A DNA stretch of 64,000 bases. Source: an uncultured Paracoccaceae bacterium (GTDB taxonomy: Bacteria > Pseudomonadota > Alphaproteobacteria > Rhodobacterales > Rhodobacteraceae). The stretch is taken from assembly GCA_947496605.1 (NCBI GenBank), contig CANMDF010000001.1, positions 620,001 through 684,000 on the forward strand, in the 5' to 3' direction. A program made the position numbers and the translations under genes. The notes under the pieces were generated by a model that ran no database searches, had not been told where the DNA came from, and saw only the letters and a program-made list of their open reading frames with translations. Shown here in pieces: positions 54,343 to 63,196 of this stretch; position 1 is the stretch's first letter, and every line of letters begins with the position of its first letter.

Positions 54343-55515
54343 TTATCCTACGTGGCTAAAGGTTTCAGCGGCATAGATGCGTGCCAACCGGTCTGTTTCT
54401 AATACATTATCTAGCGTGATCTGCGCGGTTTGTAGATCGCCCTGCGATGACATTTTGTCCAGCGTCCGTGATACCACATGGGACATGTCCAAAAAGCCGA
54501 TTTCGCCTGCGATGAAACCATCCAAGGCCTGTTCCTTGGCGGCATTAAAGACAGCGCCCGTCAAACCGCCCTCTTCCATCACCCGTGTCGCGATGCCCAA
54601 GGCAGGATATCGTGCATGATCAGGCGCCTCAAAGGTCAGGCTGCCGATCTTGGCCAGATCAAGCCGTTCAACCGGCAAGGTTTTGCGTTCCGGCCAATGC
54701 AAGGCGTATCCTATCGCATGTCGCATATCGGGCGGTCCCACATGTGCCATCAGCGCACCATCGTTAAAACCGACCATCGCATGTATCAGGCTTTCACGAT
54801 GCACCAACACTTCAATCATATCAGGTGAGACGTTAAAGAACTCTTTCGTTTCAATCAGTTCCATCGCCTTATTAAACATAGACGCGCTATCAATCGTGAT
54901 CCGCTGCCCCATATTCCAATTGGGATGGCTGGATGCTTCGGCCAAAGTCGCGGTCGCCAGTTTCTCAATCGGCCAATCGCGAAACGCACCACCACTTGCG
55001 GTGATAATCACCCGCTCGACAGCCGCCATGTGTTCGCCGACCAGCGCCTGAAACACTGCCGAATGTTCACTATCAACCGGTAAAACAGTGGCTCCATGCG
55101 CTTTGGCGCGGCCTAATAAAAGCGGACCTGCCGTCACCAAGGATTCCTTATTGGCCAGCGCCAGCGTCGTGCCATGCGACAAGGCCTCTAACCCCGGAAC
55201 CAATCCAGCCGCACCCACAATCGCAGAGAGCGCCCAATCCACAGGGCGTGCCGCTGCTTGGGCAATTGCATCAGGACCGGCGGCAACATCAACATCGGTA
55301 CCTGCTAGCAAGTCTTTCAATTCGTTATAACATTCGGGATAACACGTCACTGCAAGATCAGCGCTCAACGCCCGCGCATCACGCGCCAATTGCGTCACAT
55401 TGCGTCCGCCCGTCAGCGCCACAACATCATAGGCATCCGCATCACGCGCTACCAGATCAAGGGCACTTTGCCCCACTGATCCCGTCGCCCCGAACACCGA
55501 AATGCGTCTCACCAA
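54343..55515 (-). CDS. dxr: 1-deoxy-D-xylulose-5-phosphate reductoisomerase
   Basis: A 390-aa NADPH enzyme, second step of the MEP isoprenoid pathway. The N-terminal Rossmann motif is ISVFGATGSVGQSALDLV. LANKESLVTAG, LPVDSEHSAVFQAL, ASGGAFRDWP, ATLAEASSHPNWNMGQRITI-type HPNWNMGQRITIDSASMFNK and HRESLIHAMVGFNDGALMAH follow. Pairs with ispDF at 30485. It overlaps cdsA by 7 nt. Confidence 0.96.
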   Translation of the reverse strand: MVRRISVFGATGSVGQSALDLVARDADAYDVVALTGGRNVTQLARDARALSADLAVTCYPECYNELKDLLAGTDVDVAAGPDAIAQAAARPVDWALSAIVGAAGLVPGLEALSHGTTLALANKESLVTAGPLLLGRAKAHGATVLPVDSEHSAVFQALVGEHMAAVERVIITASGGAFRDWPIEKLATATLAEASSHPNWNMGQRITIDSASMFNKAMELIETKEFFNVSPDMIEVLVHRESLIHAMVGFNDGALMAHVGPPDMRHAIGYALHWPERKTLPVERLDLAKIGSLTFEAPDHARYPALGIATRVMEEGGLTGAVFNAAKEQALDGFIAGEIGFLDMSHVVSRTLDKMSSQGDLQTAQITLDNVLETDRLARIYAAETFSHVG

Positions 55516-56312
55516 ACGACCCCTGGGACATCGATGACGTCAGCCACAAAGATCAAGAACAGCGACGCACCCAAAAGCGCATCAAAGCGGTCAAACAAAC
55601 CGCCGTGGCCGGGAATAAGGGTCGAGCTGTCCTTGACGCCCATCCGGCGTTTCAAGGCGCTTTCTGCAATATCACCCATCTGGCCCGCAAAGCTAAGCAC
55701 CATAGAAATCACGATGATCCAGAGGCCCGCATTGGTAAACAACGTGAAAATAAACCCGACAAGTGCCGCGCCAAGCCAGCCTGCAATGGTCCCGCTCCAG
55801 GTTTTCTTAGGACTGATCTTTGGCCAGAACTTGGGTCCGCCAAAGGACTTACCGGCAAAATACCCGAAAATATCAGTGACAATCACAACAGACATCAACC
55901 ACAGCAACCAAAAGAACCCATAGTCCATTCGAAAATGCACAAGTCCCCAGCCCGCAAGCTGAATGCCCAACGCAAATACAAAGAAGGTCTTAATCTCGGT
56001 CTTGAGTTGGGTGACGCCCAAAACCGGCACAACCAAAAACAGCAACATGCCCCAGGGGCTGTCACCCGCCAATTGGCCTGACATCACGGATGCAACAAGT
56101 GCGGCCAATAACATGCCTTTTGTAGGCTCTTGCGGACGGATCATCATCCACAATTCCCAAACCATCACAGCGGTGACAAACACCACCATCATCTGGAACC
56201 ACACACCACCCATGATCACACCAAATGCCCCAATGACGACCATCGCCGCACTTGACGTCAGGCGCACGGTTAAGTCATCCCATTTGGCAGGTGGTGGCAC
56301 GGGTGTATTCAT
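55509..56312 (-). CDS. cdsA: Phosphatidate cytidylyltransferase CdsA
   Basis: A 267-aa polytopic membrane enzyme that makes CDP-diacylglycerol. The CDS signature region is in PKISPKKTWSGTIAGWLGAA. It is followed by VSMVLSFAGQMGDIAESALK and RRMGVKDSSTLIPGHGGLFD, then RFDALLGA. The acidic metal ligands lie in VTDIFGYFAGKSFG and GDIAES. It lies 2 nt after uppS and overlaps dxr by 7 nt. Confidence 0.95.
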   Translation of the reverse strand: MNTPVPPPAKWDDLTVRLTSSAAMVVIGAFGVIMGGVWFQMMVVFVTAVMVWELWMMIRPQEPTKGMLLAALVASVMSGQLAGDSPWGMLLFLVVPVLGVTQLKTEIKTFFVFALGIQLAGWGLVHFRMDYGFFWLLWLMSVVIVTDIFGYFAGKSFGGPKFWPKISPKKTWSGTIAGWLGAALVGFIFTLFTNAGLWIIVISMVLSFAGQMGDIAESALKRRMGVKDSSTLIPGHGGLFDRFDALLGASLFLIFVADVIDVPGVVW

Positions 56313-56314
56313 TG

Positions 56315-57043
56315 TCAGGCTCGCACAGCCCCAAAACGCCGTTCGCGCTGGCCATAGCTTTCAAGCACTTTCGCAAACTCTTCGGCTGTAAAGTCCGGCC
56401 AAAGCGTATCCACAAATTCGTATTCGGCATAGGCCGATTGCCACAGCAAGAAATTTGAAATGCGGGCTTCGCCGCTGGTACGGATCACTAAATCAGGGTC
56501 CGGCAGAACATGCGTATCCAGAAAACCAGCCAGCGTTTCGGCATCGACATCATCGTGGGTCAAACGTCCTTGCTCAATCTCAAAGGCAAGGCGCTTGGCG
56601 GCGCGGGTCACTTCATCACGACCGCCATAATTCAAGGCAACTGTCAAATGGACCCGGTCATTGTCTGCCGTGCGCAACTCCAACTCGTCCATCAACGACA
56701 CAAGCTTTTCATCCAACCGAACACGGTCGCCGATAAAGCGGACACAAACGCCGCTTTCAAAAAGCTCTTTCGCCTCCCGCTCCAGATACCGACGGAACAA
56801 GGCCATCAAACCAGACACTTCTGTCTGGGTCCGCTTCCAGTTTTCTGTCGAGAACGCAAATATCGTCAGGTATTTGACACCCAATTCAGGACAGGCGGTC
56901 AGCACATCACGCACACGGCGGGCACCGGCATGGTGGCCAAACAGCCGTGGTCGCCCACGTTGTTGGGCCCACCGGCCATTGCCATCCATAATGATGGCAA
57001 CATGGGCGGGCGTGGTCTTGGCGTCTGCGTCTTTGGGCATCAT
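56315..57043 (-). CDS. uppS: Isoprenyl transferase (undecaprenyl diphosphate synthase)
   Basis: A 242-aa cis-prenyltransferase that makes the C55 carrier lipid. VAIIMDGNGRWAQQRGRPRL holds the catalytic Asp and is the family signature. GHHAGARRVRDVL, LTIFAFSTENWKRTQTEVSG, ALNYGGRDEV and DLVIRTSGEARISNFLLWQS follow, then EYEFVDTLWPDF. It lies 18 nt after frr and 2 nt before cdsA. Confidence 0.96.
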   Translation of the reverse strand: MMPKDADAKTTPAHVAIIMDGNGRWAQQRGRPRLFGHHAGARRVRDVLTACPELGVKYLTIFAFSTENWKRTQTEVSGLMALFRRYLEREAKELFESGVCVRFIGDRVRLDEKLVSLMDELELRTADNDRVHLTVALNYGGRDEVTRAAKRLAFEIEQGRLTHDDVDAETLAGFLDTHVLPDPDLVIRTSGEARISNFLLWQSAYAEYEFVDTLWPDFTAEEFAKVLESYGQRERRFGAVRA

Positions 57044-57061
57044 AGCCCCTTCTTGCTTGGC

Positions 57062-57625
57062 TTAGACCTGCATGATCTCGGCTTGTTTGCTCTCAATCGT
57101 CTCGTCAACGATCTTAATATGCGCGTCGGTGACTTCCTGCACCGCAGCTTCCCAGAACTTCTGATCATCCTCGGACAGACCATCTGCTTTGGCTTTCTTA
57201 ATCTGATCCATACCGTCACGGCGTAAATTCCGGATCGACACACGCGCACTTTCGCCGTACTGGCCCGCAACCTTTGTCAGATCGCGGCGGCGCTCTTCGT
57301 TCAGTTCTGGAATTGGCAGCATGATGATCGTCCCGTTAAGTTGAGGATTGATCCCCAAGCCACTCTCACGAATGGCTTTTTCAACTTTACCGACAAGACC
57401 TTTATCCCAAACATTGATCGTTACCATCCGCGGCTCTGGTACATTGACCGTCCCCACTTGGTTGATCGGTGTCATTGATCCGTATGCGTCAACCATCACC
57501 GGTTCCAGCATCGAGCCCGATGCACGGCCCGTGCGCAATGACGCGAGTTCAACACGCAAATTGGCGATCGCACCATCCATACGGCGGGTCAGATCGTCAG
57601 TATCAAGTTCAAAATCGTCAGACAT
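57062..57625 (-). CDS. frr: Ribosome recycling factor
   Basis: A 187-aa factor that disassembles post-termination ribosomes with [23 protein letters not shown] and [15 protein letters not shown] in the N-terminal helix/beta region, followed by [17 protein letters not shown], are standard. VRNLRRDG-type [20 protein letters not shown] lies in the long C-terminal helix. Length is typical. It lies 202 bp after pyrH, with a GC-rich repeat between. Confidence 0.97.
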   Translation of the reverse strand: MSDDFELDTDDLTRRMDGAIANLRVELASLRTGRASGSMLEPVMVDAYGSMTPINQVGTVNVPEPRMVTINVWDKGLVGKVEKAIRESGLGINPQLNGTIIMLPIPELNEERRRDLTKVAGQYGESARVSIRNLRRDGMDQIKKAKADGLSEDDQKFWEAAVQEVTDAHIKIVDETIESKQAEIMQV

Positions 57626-57754
57626 ATCTTAGTGCTCTTTCTTACGGCCACGTCCGCGGCAACTTTTTACACGTTTTAGGCCATAGGGTTATCAATGTAT
57701 AGTCAGGCAAATCTGACCTTTTTGTGCAGACCCTGTGCAGTGTATCTTCTCATG

Positions 57755-57827
57755 TTGGGAAATACCTCGGGGTGTTTGAGGGGCAGCGCCCCTCATCCAA
57801 AAATGGCGTGCGGCGCAGCCGCTCCAC
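57755..57827 (-). repeat. Roseobacter-type GC-rich intergenic repeat after pyrH
   Basis: Directly after the pyrH stop on the minus strand come a GC-rich stem (GCGGCTGCGCCGC), ATTTTTGGA, a perfect hairpin (TGAGGGGC / GCCCCTCA, loop GCT; 57777-57795), then CCCCGAGGTATTTCCC. The last part and the GGGGC/GCCCC stem match the repeat at 35086-35132. It probably serves as the pyrH terminator; no long T-run is present. Confidence 0.6.
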
Positions 57828-58553
57828 TTAATCCTTTACGATTGTATAGGTGCCCTCACCCGCCAAGATGCCCTTGAAGCCACCCGGCTCATCCAGCGAG
57901 AATACAATGATCGGCAGATCATTATCACGGGCTAAGGCAATCGCACTCGCATCCATGACGCCCAGATGTTTCTGCAGGACCTCATCGTAGCTCACCGTGT
58001 CATAGCGGATGGCATCATCGTGTTTCACAGGATCCTTATCATAGACACCGTCAACCTTTGTGCCTTTCAAGATCGCCTCACAATTCATCTCGCTAGCCCG
58101 CAAAGTAGCGGCCGTATCGGTCGTGAAATAAGGGTTGCCCGTGCCCGCTGCGAAAATACAGACGCGCTTTTTCTCAAGGTGGCGCACAGCACGGCGACGG
58201 ATATAAGGCTCAGCTACTTCGTTCATTGTGATGGCAGAAATTACGCGCGTGTGGATGCCCAACTCTTCCAAGGCAGACTGCACCGCTAGCGCGTTCATGA
58301 CCGTCGCCAACATCCCCATATAGTCAGCGGTTGTCCGCTCCATTCCCTGCGCAGACCCTTGGAGGCCGCGAAAGATATTGCCACCACCGATGACCATACA
58401 AATCTCAACGCCCATATCGTGCACGGACTTCACCTCTTTGGCGACCCGCTGAACGGTTGGCGGGTGCAATCCAAACGCAGTATCGCCCATCAGCGCCTCA
58501 CCAGAGATCTTTAGCATCACACGTTTATATGCCGTTTTCTCAGTCTCGCTCAT
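57828..58553 (-). CDS. pyrH: UMP kinase
   Basis: A 241-aa amino-acid-kinase-fold enzyme that makes UDP from [23 protein letters not shown] begins the fold; [20 protein letters not shown] [20 protein letters not shown] is the nucleotide region; [40 protein letters not shown] and [20 protein letters not shown] follow. It heads the pyrH-frr-uppS-cdsA-dxr block, a widely conserved order. Confidence 0.97.
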   Translation of the reverse strand: MSETEKTAYKRVMLKISGEALMGDTAFGLHPPTVQRVAKEVKSVHDMGVEICMVIGGGNIFRGLQGSAQGMERTTADYMGMLATVMNALAVQSALEELGIHTRVISAITMNEVAEPYIRRRAVRHLEKKRVCIFAAGTGNPYFTTDTAATLRASEMNCEAILKGTKVDGVYDKDPVKHDDAIRYDTVSYDEVLQKHLGVMDASAIALARDNDLPIIVFSLDEPGGFKGILAGEGTYTIVKD

Positions 58554-58747
58554 TGCGCACCCTCTTTTATGTTTGATTGTCGCGCAAAATGTCTGAAAAT
58601 GAGAGCGGTTTCAATGACACAATCGCCACAAATGATCGGATCGCCGTTGACCGCCTGCGTTTGCGCAACCTATGGTTTGTCGCAAACCGGAATGTAACCC
58701 GAAAACAAGCGCTTACAGAGCGTATGACCCGACCAGAGGAAGAGCCG

Positions 58748-59368
58748 ATGCACATTGTAACCAAAACCAGCGTTCTCTTGATATCCATTCTTGGCCTTGC
58801 CGCCTGCGAGACGCCGAGCGAGCCTTTTGCCTTCGATACGACATTTTCGTCCTTTGCGGATATTGAAACTGCGTTTCAGGCATCAACAGATGCACTGGTG
58901 GATGAAGACGGCGCGCTGGTCGACACTGATGACATTTCCCAAAGTGCGGACTTTACCGCGGCCGATTTAGGATCAACGATCTACAATGGCGCAATCATTG
59001 CCAGCGAAGAAGATGACGGCGGCACCTTAATTGGACAGCTCCAATTGGAAGTGGCCTTTGACACCAATACAATGGACGGACGCGCCGGTAATTTCTTTCA
59101 TAGTGAAGACGGCGCCGTGACGGGTACTTTGTTGGGCAACACAACATTTGTGCGTGACGTTGATGTCGATGCGGATGAAAACCACTTCACCATGGCCCTC
59201 ACTGGTGCGCTAAGCGAGAATGGCCGCGGCTATGCCGCGACAATCGACCTTGAAGGTAACTTCCTTAACGGCGCTAATGAGATTGAGAGTATTGCAGGCG
59301 ACGCGACGGTCAATCTTGGTGAAGGTGCGGCAACATATGAAGAAGGTGCCTTCGCCGCGACCCGCTAA
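58748..59368 (+). CDS. Putative lipoprotein with beta-barrel-like (TbpB-type) domain
   Basis: A 206-aa lipoprotein. The lipobox LGLAAC places the lipidated Cys at residue 20 after a short hydrophobic signal (TSVLLISILGLAAC). The mature part is very acidic (many Asp and Glu). The pattern of short strands with Gly-rich turns (GTLLGNTTFVRDV, FTMALTGALSENGRGYAATI, IDLEGNFLNGANEIESIAGD) is like the small barrel of transferrin-binding-protein-like lipoproteins, but it is not a confident match. The start at 58748 has GAGGA upstream; upstream open frame adds no signal. Function unknown. Confidence 0.8.
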   Translation: MHIVTKTSVLLISILGLAACETPSEPFAFDTTFSSFADIETAFQASTDALVDEDGALVDTDDISQSADFTAADLGSTIYNGAIIASEEDDGGTLIGQLQLEVAFDTNTMDGRAGNFFHSEDGAVTGTLLGNTTFVRDVDVDADENHFTMALTGALSENGRGYAATIDLEGNFLNGANEIESIAGDATVNLGEGAATYEEGAFAATR

Positions 59369-59391
59369 GACCACGCAATAGGACTGCGGAC

Positions 59392-60285
59392 ATGGCCCTT
59401 GTGATCAAACCGCATACCCCCGTGTTGATTGCCGGGCCGACGGCCTCTGGCAAATCGGCTTTGGCGCTGCAAATCGCACAAACCCAGGGTGGTGTCATCG
59501 TCAATGCAGATGCGTTGCAGGTCTTTGCGGGCTGGCGCATCCTGACAGCACGACCTGACGATGCGGATTTGGCCAAAGCCAAGCATGCCCTTTATGGACA
59601 CGTTCCATATGATGCCGACTATTCTGTTGGCCACTGGCTGCGTGATGTCATGCCTTTCATTGGCGGCCCAGAACGTCCCATCATCGTGGGCGGCACTGGC
59701 CTGAACTTTCACGCTCTGACACAGGGGCTTGCAGAGATACCCCCAACACCTGAGGCCATACGCGAAGCGGGCAATGCGATGACACTGCCCGCAATGTTAG
59801 GCGCGTTGGATGCAGATACGGTCAACCGGATCGATCCGCAAAACAGGATGCGGGTGCAGCGCGCTTGGGAAGTTTTGCAAGCCACAGGTCAAAGCCTTGC
59901 CACCTGGCAAGATGCAACACCCCCACCCCTTTTGCCGACGCAGGACGCCGCATGCATTACGCTGGATGCGCCCAAAGATTGGCTCAATGACAGAATTGAA
60001 CGCAGGTTTGATCTGATGCTGGCACAAGGTGCGTTAGAAGAGGCCCGCGCGATGCTCCTGCATTGGAACCCAAACAACCTATCATCGAAAGCTATCGGTG
60101 CGCCCGAGATGATTGCTCACCTGCAAGGTCATCTCACTTTAGATGATGCACGCCAAGCCGCCGTCATCGCATCACGCCAGTACGCAAAGCGACAGCGCAC
60201 TTGGTTCCGGTCCAGACACAAAGACTGGCACCATATTACCGCAGATAGCGCTGACTTATCTGCAACACTGCAATTCGCAGAATAG
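59392..60285 (+). CDS. miaA: tRNA dimethylallyltransferase MiaA
   Basis: A 297-aa enzyme that adds dimethylallyl groups to A37 of tRNAs, using a product of the MEP pathway. The P-loop is VLIAGPTASGKSALALQIAQ. VIVNADALQVFAGWRILTAR, PIIVGGTGLNFHALTQGLAE, RIDPQNRMRVQRAWEVLQAT, KAIGAPEMIAHLQG and RQYAKRQRTWFRSR follow. QVF replaces the common QVY. It stands alone after the lipoprotein gene, with 23 bp between. Confidence 0.95.
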   Translation: MALVIKPHTPVLIAGPTASGKSALALQIAQTQGGVIVNADALQVFAGWRILTARPDDADLAKAKHALYGHVPYDADYSVGHWLRDVMPFIGGPERPIIVGGTGLNFHALTQGLAEIPPTPEAIREAGNAMTLPAMLGALDADTVNRIDPQNRMRVQRAWEVLQATGQSLATWQDATPPPLLPTQDAACITLDAPKDWLNDRIERRFDLMLAQGALEEARAMLLHWNPNNLSSKAIGAPEMIAHLQGHLTLDDARQAAVIASRQYAKRQRTWFRSRHKDWHHITADSADLSATLQFAE

Positions 60286-60350
60286 CCAGTGGCTTGAATC
60301 CAAACATGTTTTTGCGCAAACTTGTGAAAAATCAACATTGAGGCAAGTTG

Positions 60351-61166
60351 ATGCGCACAACAATAGTTCCAGATCCAGCCCTTGCGCTGGCATCTATCAG
60401 CTTTGCTGGCCCTGCGTCGCGTTGGCGGACAGAAGCGATGCGCAGTCATGAAACTGCACGTCTGATCCACATCACCAAAGGCCAAGGGCGGATCACTGTT
60501 GCAGGTCTGACCAATGGCTACGGCCCAAACAACCTTATCTCTGTGCCACCCCATACAATGTATGGCATGGAGGTCGGCCCGTCGGTTTTTGGGCAAATTC
60601 TGTCTGTGCCAGCCGCCACAGACTGGCCAGACGTCCCATTCCATTTGCGATTGTTAGATGTTGATCCGCAAAAAGAACTGGTGACCCTCATGGAATCGAT
60701 TGAGCGCGAGCTGGCGCCAAAGGGCGATCCGCGCGCGGCACAGTGTTATCTGGGATTACTTGCGATCTTTGTGGAACGCCAACTTGCCTCACGGGATCCA
60801 GCATCTATTGATACGCGGCGGGCAACTGCTGCGGCCAAGCTTGTCGCACAATATACAACAATGATCGCGAAGGACTTTCAAAACGACCGCAGTGTATCTG
60901 ACTATGCAGCGGCATTAGGTGTCACACCGACGCATCTGACGCGCAGTTGCCGCAAGACCTGCGACAGATCCGCACTGGCATTATTGAATGATCGCATTCA
61001 TTTTGAGGCTTGCGTCATGCTCAAAGAAACAAAGTTTTCCATTCAAAGCATCGCACAGCAGCTTGGATTCCGGTCTCCTGCTTATTTTACGCGAAGTTTT
61101 CAAGAAAAATCTGGCGCGACACCTTCTGATTTCCGACGCACAAGCGGATCAGCCCAACGTCTTTAA
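60351..61166 (+). CDS. AraC family transcriptional regulator
   Basis: About 271 aa. A cupin-like N-terminal half (about residues 20-95: HITKGQGRITVAGL, LISVPPHTMYGMEVGP) and a C-terminal double HTH (about 165-265: DYAAALGVTPTHLTRSCRKT, IQSIAQQLGFRSPAYFTRSF) are seen. GAGG 7 nt before the ATG at 60351 fixes the start. It precedes the dipeptide-type transporter by 233 bp on the same strand and may regulate it (inference). Confidence 0.88.
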   Translation: MRTTIVPDPALALASISFAGPASRWRTEAMRSHETARLIHITKGQGRITVAGLTNGYGPNNLISVPPHTMYGMEVGPSVFGQILSVPAATDWPDVPFHLRLLDVDPQKELVTLMESIERELAPKGDPRAAQCYLGLLAIFVERQLASRDPASIDTRRATAAAKLVAQYTTMIAKDFQNDRSVSDYAAALGVTPTHLTRSCRKTCDRSALALLNDRIHFEACVMLKETKFSIQSIAQQLGFRSPAYFTRSFQEKSGATPSDFRRTSGSAQRL

Positions 61167-61399
61167 CCATTGACGCATGCTGCATCGCAGCACCAAAGCG
61201 CTTTAAATTTACGCGCGTCAATGTCGCTTTTCGCCACGTCATATGTCGCAATTGTCATTCGATTTGCGAAAGGTCCGGTTGACCTATGCCTAAAAATTGT
61301 GCCGAATGGCGACCGGACGAGGAGTGTGTGAACCGTTGGCGGACGACCGATGGAAATTGCTCTTCCACAAAAAAAGAAATGTGTCACAGGGAGAAACGA

Positions 61400-63058
61400 A
61401 TGACGCACGAGAACAAATCAATCCACCCAGCAGCAGTGATGTATGCAGAAGAAACCAAAGCGGGCCAAATGGACCGCCGTGAGTTCCTTTCACGCACCAC
61501 AGCGCTTGGCGTGACAGCAACCGCTGCTTACGCAATGATCGGCGCAGCGCAGCCAGCGCAAGCTGGTGGCCACGCACAGCAAGGCGGAACAATCCGCATG
61601 CAGATGGAAGTGCGCGCACTCAAAGACCCGCGCACCTATGACTGGACGCAGATCGCGTTCTTCTCTCATGGTTGGCTGGAGTATCTTGTAGAGTACAACA
61701 ATGACGGCTCCTTCGCGCCAATGCTGCTTACCAGCTGGGACGTGAATGACGACGCGACAGTTTATACATTGAACGTCCGTCCGGGTGTAAAATGGAACGA
61801 TGGTTCTGACTTTACCGCGGCTGATGTTGCACGCAACATCGAAGGCTGGTGTGACAAGAACGTCGAAGGCAACTCGATGGCCGGTCGTTTCGCGATCCTT
61901 ATCGACGAAGCCACAGGCACCGCTGTTGAAGGCGGCATCGAAGTTGTTGACGATCTGACAGTGCGCCTGAACCTGCCGGGTTCTGACATCTCGCTGATCG
62001 CAGGTATGGCTGACTATCCTGCTGCTATTGTCCCTGCTGACTTTGACGCAGAAAACATGACCGGCAACCCTGTCGGCACAGGTCCTTACTTGCCTGAGAG
62101 CCTTGAAGTTGGCGTCAAAGGTGTGTTGGTCCGTAACGAAGGTTTTGAGTGGTGGGGCTATGCCGAAGGCAAAGGCGCATTCCTCGACCGTATCGAATAT
62201 ATCGACTACGGCACAGACCCCTCCGCTTGGGTTGCTGCTGCAGCATCTGACGAAGTTGACATGTTCTACGAAACTGTTGGCGACTTTGTTGAAGTTGTTG
62301 AAGGTATTGGCTGGGAACGCTCTGAGATCGCATCTGCGGCAACGATTGTTATCCGTCCAAACCAGTTGGCCGAAGTTGATGGTATCCGTCCTTACGAAGA
62401 CAAGCGCGTCCGTCAGGCGATCGCAATGGCTGTCGACAACGCCGTTTGTCTTGAGCTGGGGTATTCAAACCTTGGTCAAACAGCACGCAACCAGCACGTA
62501 GGTCCAATGCACCCTGCATGGGCAGACGTTCCTGGCATGCCATTCGATCCAGCCGGCGCACTTGCCCTGCTGACAGAAGCTGGCATGCAGGACTATGAGT
62601 TCGAAATTGTGTCCATCGACGACGATTGGCGCAAGAACACAACAGATGCGGTTGCAGCCCAGTTGCGTGACGCGGGCTTTAACATCAAGCGGACAATCAT
62701 TCCGGGCTCGACCTTCTGGAACGACTGGACGAAGTATCCGTTCTCTTCCACCAACTGGAACCACCGTCCGCTGGACACTCAGATCCTGGGTCTGGCGTAC
62801 CGTTCTGGCGAAGCATGGAACGAAAGCGGCTTTGCGAACGCCGAGTTTGACGCATTGCTGGCCGAAGCCAACTCTATCGCGGATGCTGATGCACGCCGCG
62901 AAGTGATGGCCAAGCTGCAGGCGATCATGACTGACGAAGGTGTGACGATCCAGCCATACTGGCGCTCACTCTACCGCCACTCCAAGCCGGGCATCGTGGG
63001 CTGGGATATGCACATTGCGTACCTGCCGCAGATGTACAAAGTGGCCTTCGCAGCCTAA
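61400..63058 (+). CDS. Peptide/nickel-type ABC transporter substrate-binding protein, Tat signal
   Basis: A 552-aa SBP_bac_5 (DppA/OppA-like) periplasmic binding protein. The twin-arginine signal is MDRREFLSRTTALGVTATAA, with Arg26-Arg27 and a cleavage near AQA (residue 55). The body has LVEYNNDGSFAPMLLTSWDV, KWNDGSDFTAADVARNIEGW and NPVGTGPYLPESLEVGVKGV, typical of the family. GGGAGAAACGA precedes the ATG at 61400; the longer frame adds no signal character. The substrate may be a di- or oligopeptide or another compound. A terminator-like hairpin follows, then the permease gene. Confidence 0.92.
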   Translation: MTHENKSIHPAAVMYAEETKAGQMDRREFLSRTTALGVTATAAYAMIGAAQPAQAGGHAQQGGTIRMQMEVRALKDPRTYDWTQIAFFSHGWLEYLVEYNNDGSFAPMLLTSWDVNDDATVYTLNVRPGVKWNDGSDFTAADVARNIEGWCDKNVEGNSMAGRFAILIDEATGTAVEGGIEVVDDLTVRLNLPGSDISLIAGMADYPAAIVPADFDAENMTGNPVGTGPYLPESLEVGVKGVLVRNEGFEWWGYAEGKGAFLDRIEYIDYGTDPSAWVAAAASDEVDMFYETVGDFVEVVEGIGWERSEIASAATIVIRPNQLAEVDGIRPYEDKRVRQAIAMAVDNAVCLELGYSNLGQTARNQHVGPMHPAWADVPGMPFDPAGALALLTEAGMQDYEFEIVSIDDDWRKNTTDAVAAQLRDAGFNIKRTIIPGSTFWNDWTKYPFSSTNWNHRPLDTQILGLAYRSGEAWNESGFANAEFDALLAEANSIADADARREVMAKLQAIMTDEGVTIQPYWRSLYRHSKPGIVGWDMHIAYLPQMYKVAFAA

Positions 63059-63068
63059 GCTGATAAAA

Positions 63069-63103
63069 CCAAAGGCCGCCCTCGCTTGGGCGGCCTTTTT
63101 TTC
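63069..63103 (+). terminator. Terminator/attenuator between the binding protein and permease genes
   Basis: AAAGGCCGCCC and GGGCGGCCTTT pair perfectly over 11 bp around TCGCTT, followed by TTTTC. It lies 11 nt after the binding-protein stop. As in the liv-type operon earlier in the window, it would favour excess binding protein over membrane parts. Confidence 0.88.
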
Positions 63104-63196
63104 TAATTTTTGCTGACCACCGGAAAACCGGGGCTGCAACGCCAAATTCAAGTCGGGCAATGACCCGGCGCTGCTCACCAACAGGGGCCTTCCTTT

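Noticed and set aside
58659..58687. Hairpin GTTTGCG / CGCAAAC upstream of the lipoprotein gene
   Set aside because: Short 7-bp arms with bulges and no T-run or promoter relation; too weak to list as a feature.
61184..61203. Short palindromes (TGCTGC/GCAGCA and AAAGCGCTTT) after the AraC-type gene
   Set aside because: Small arms with no T-tract; could be chance, and no clear promoter follows.
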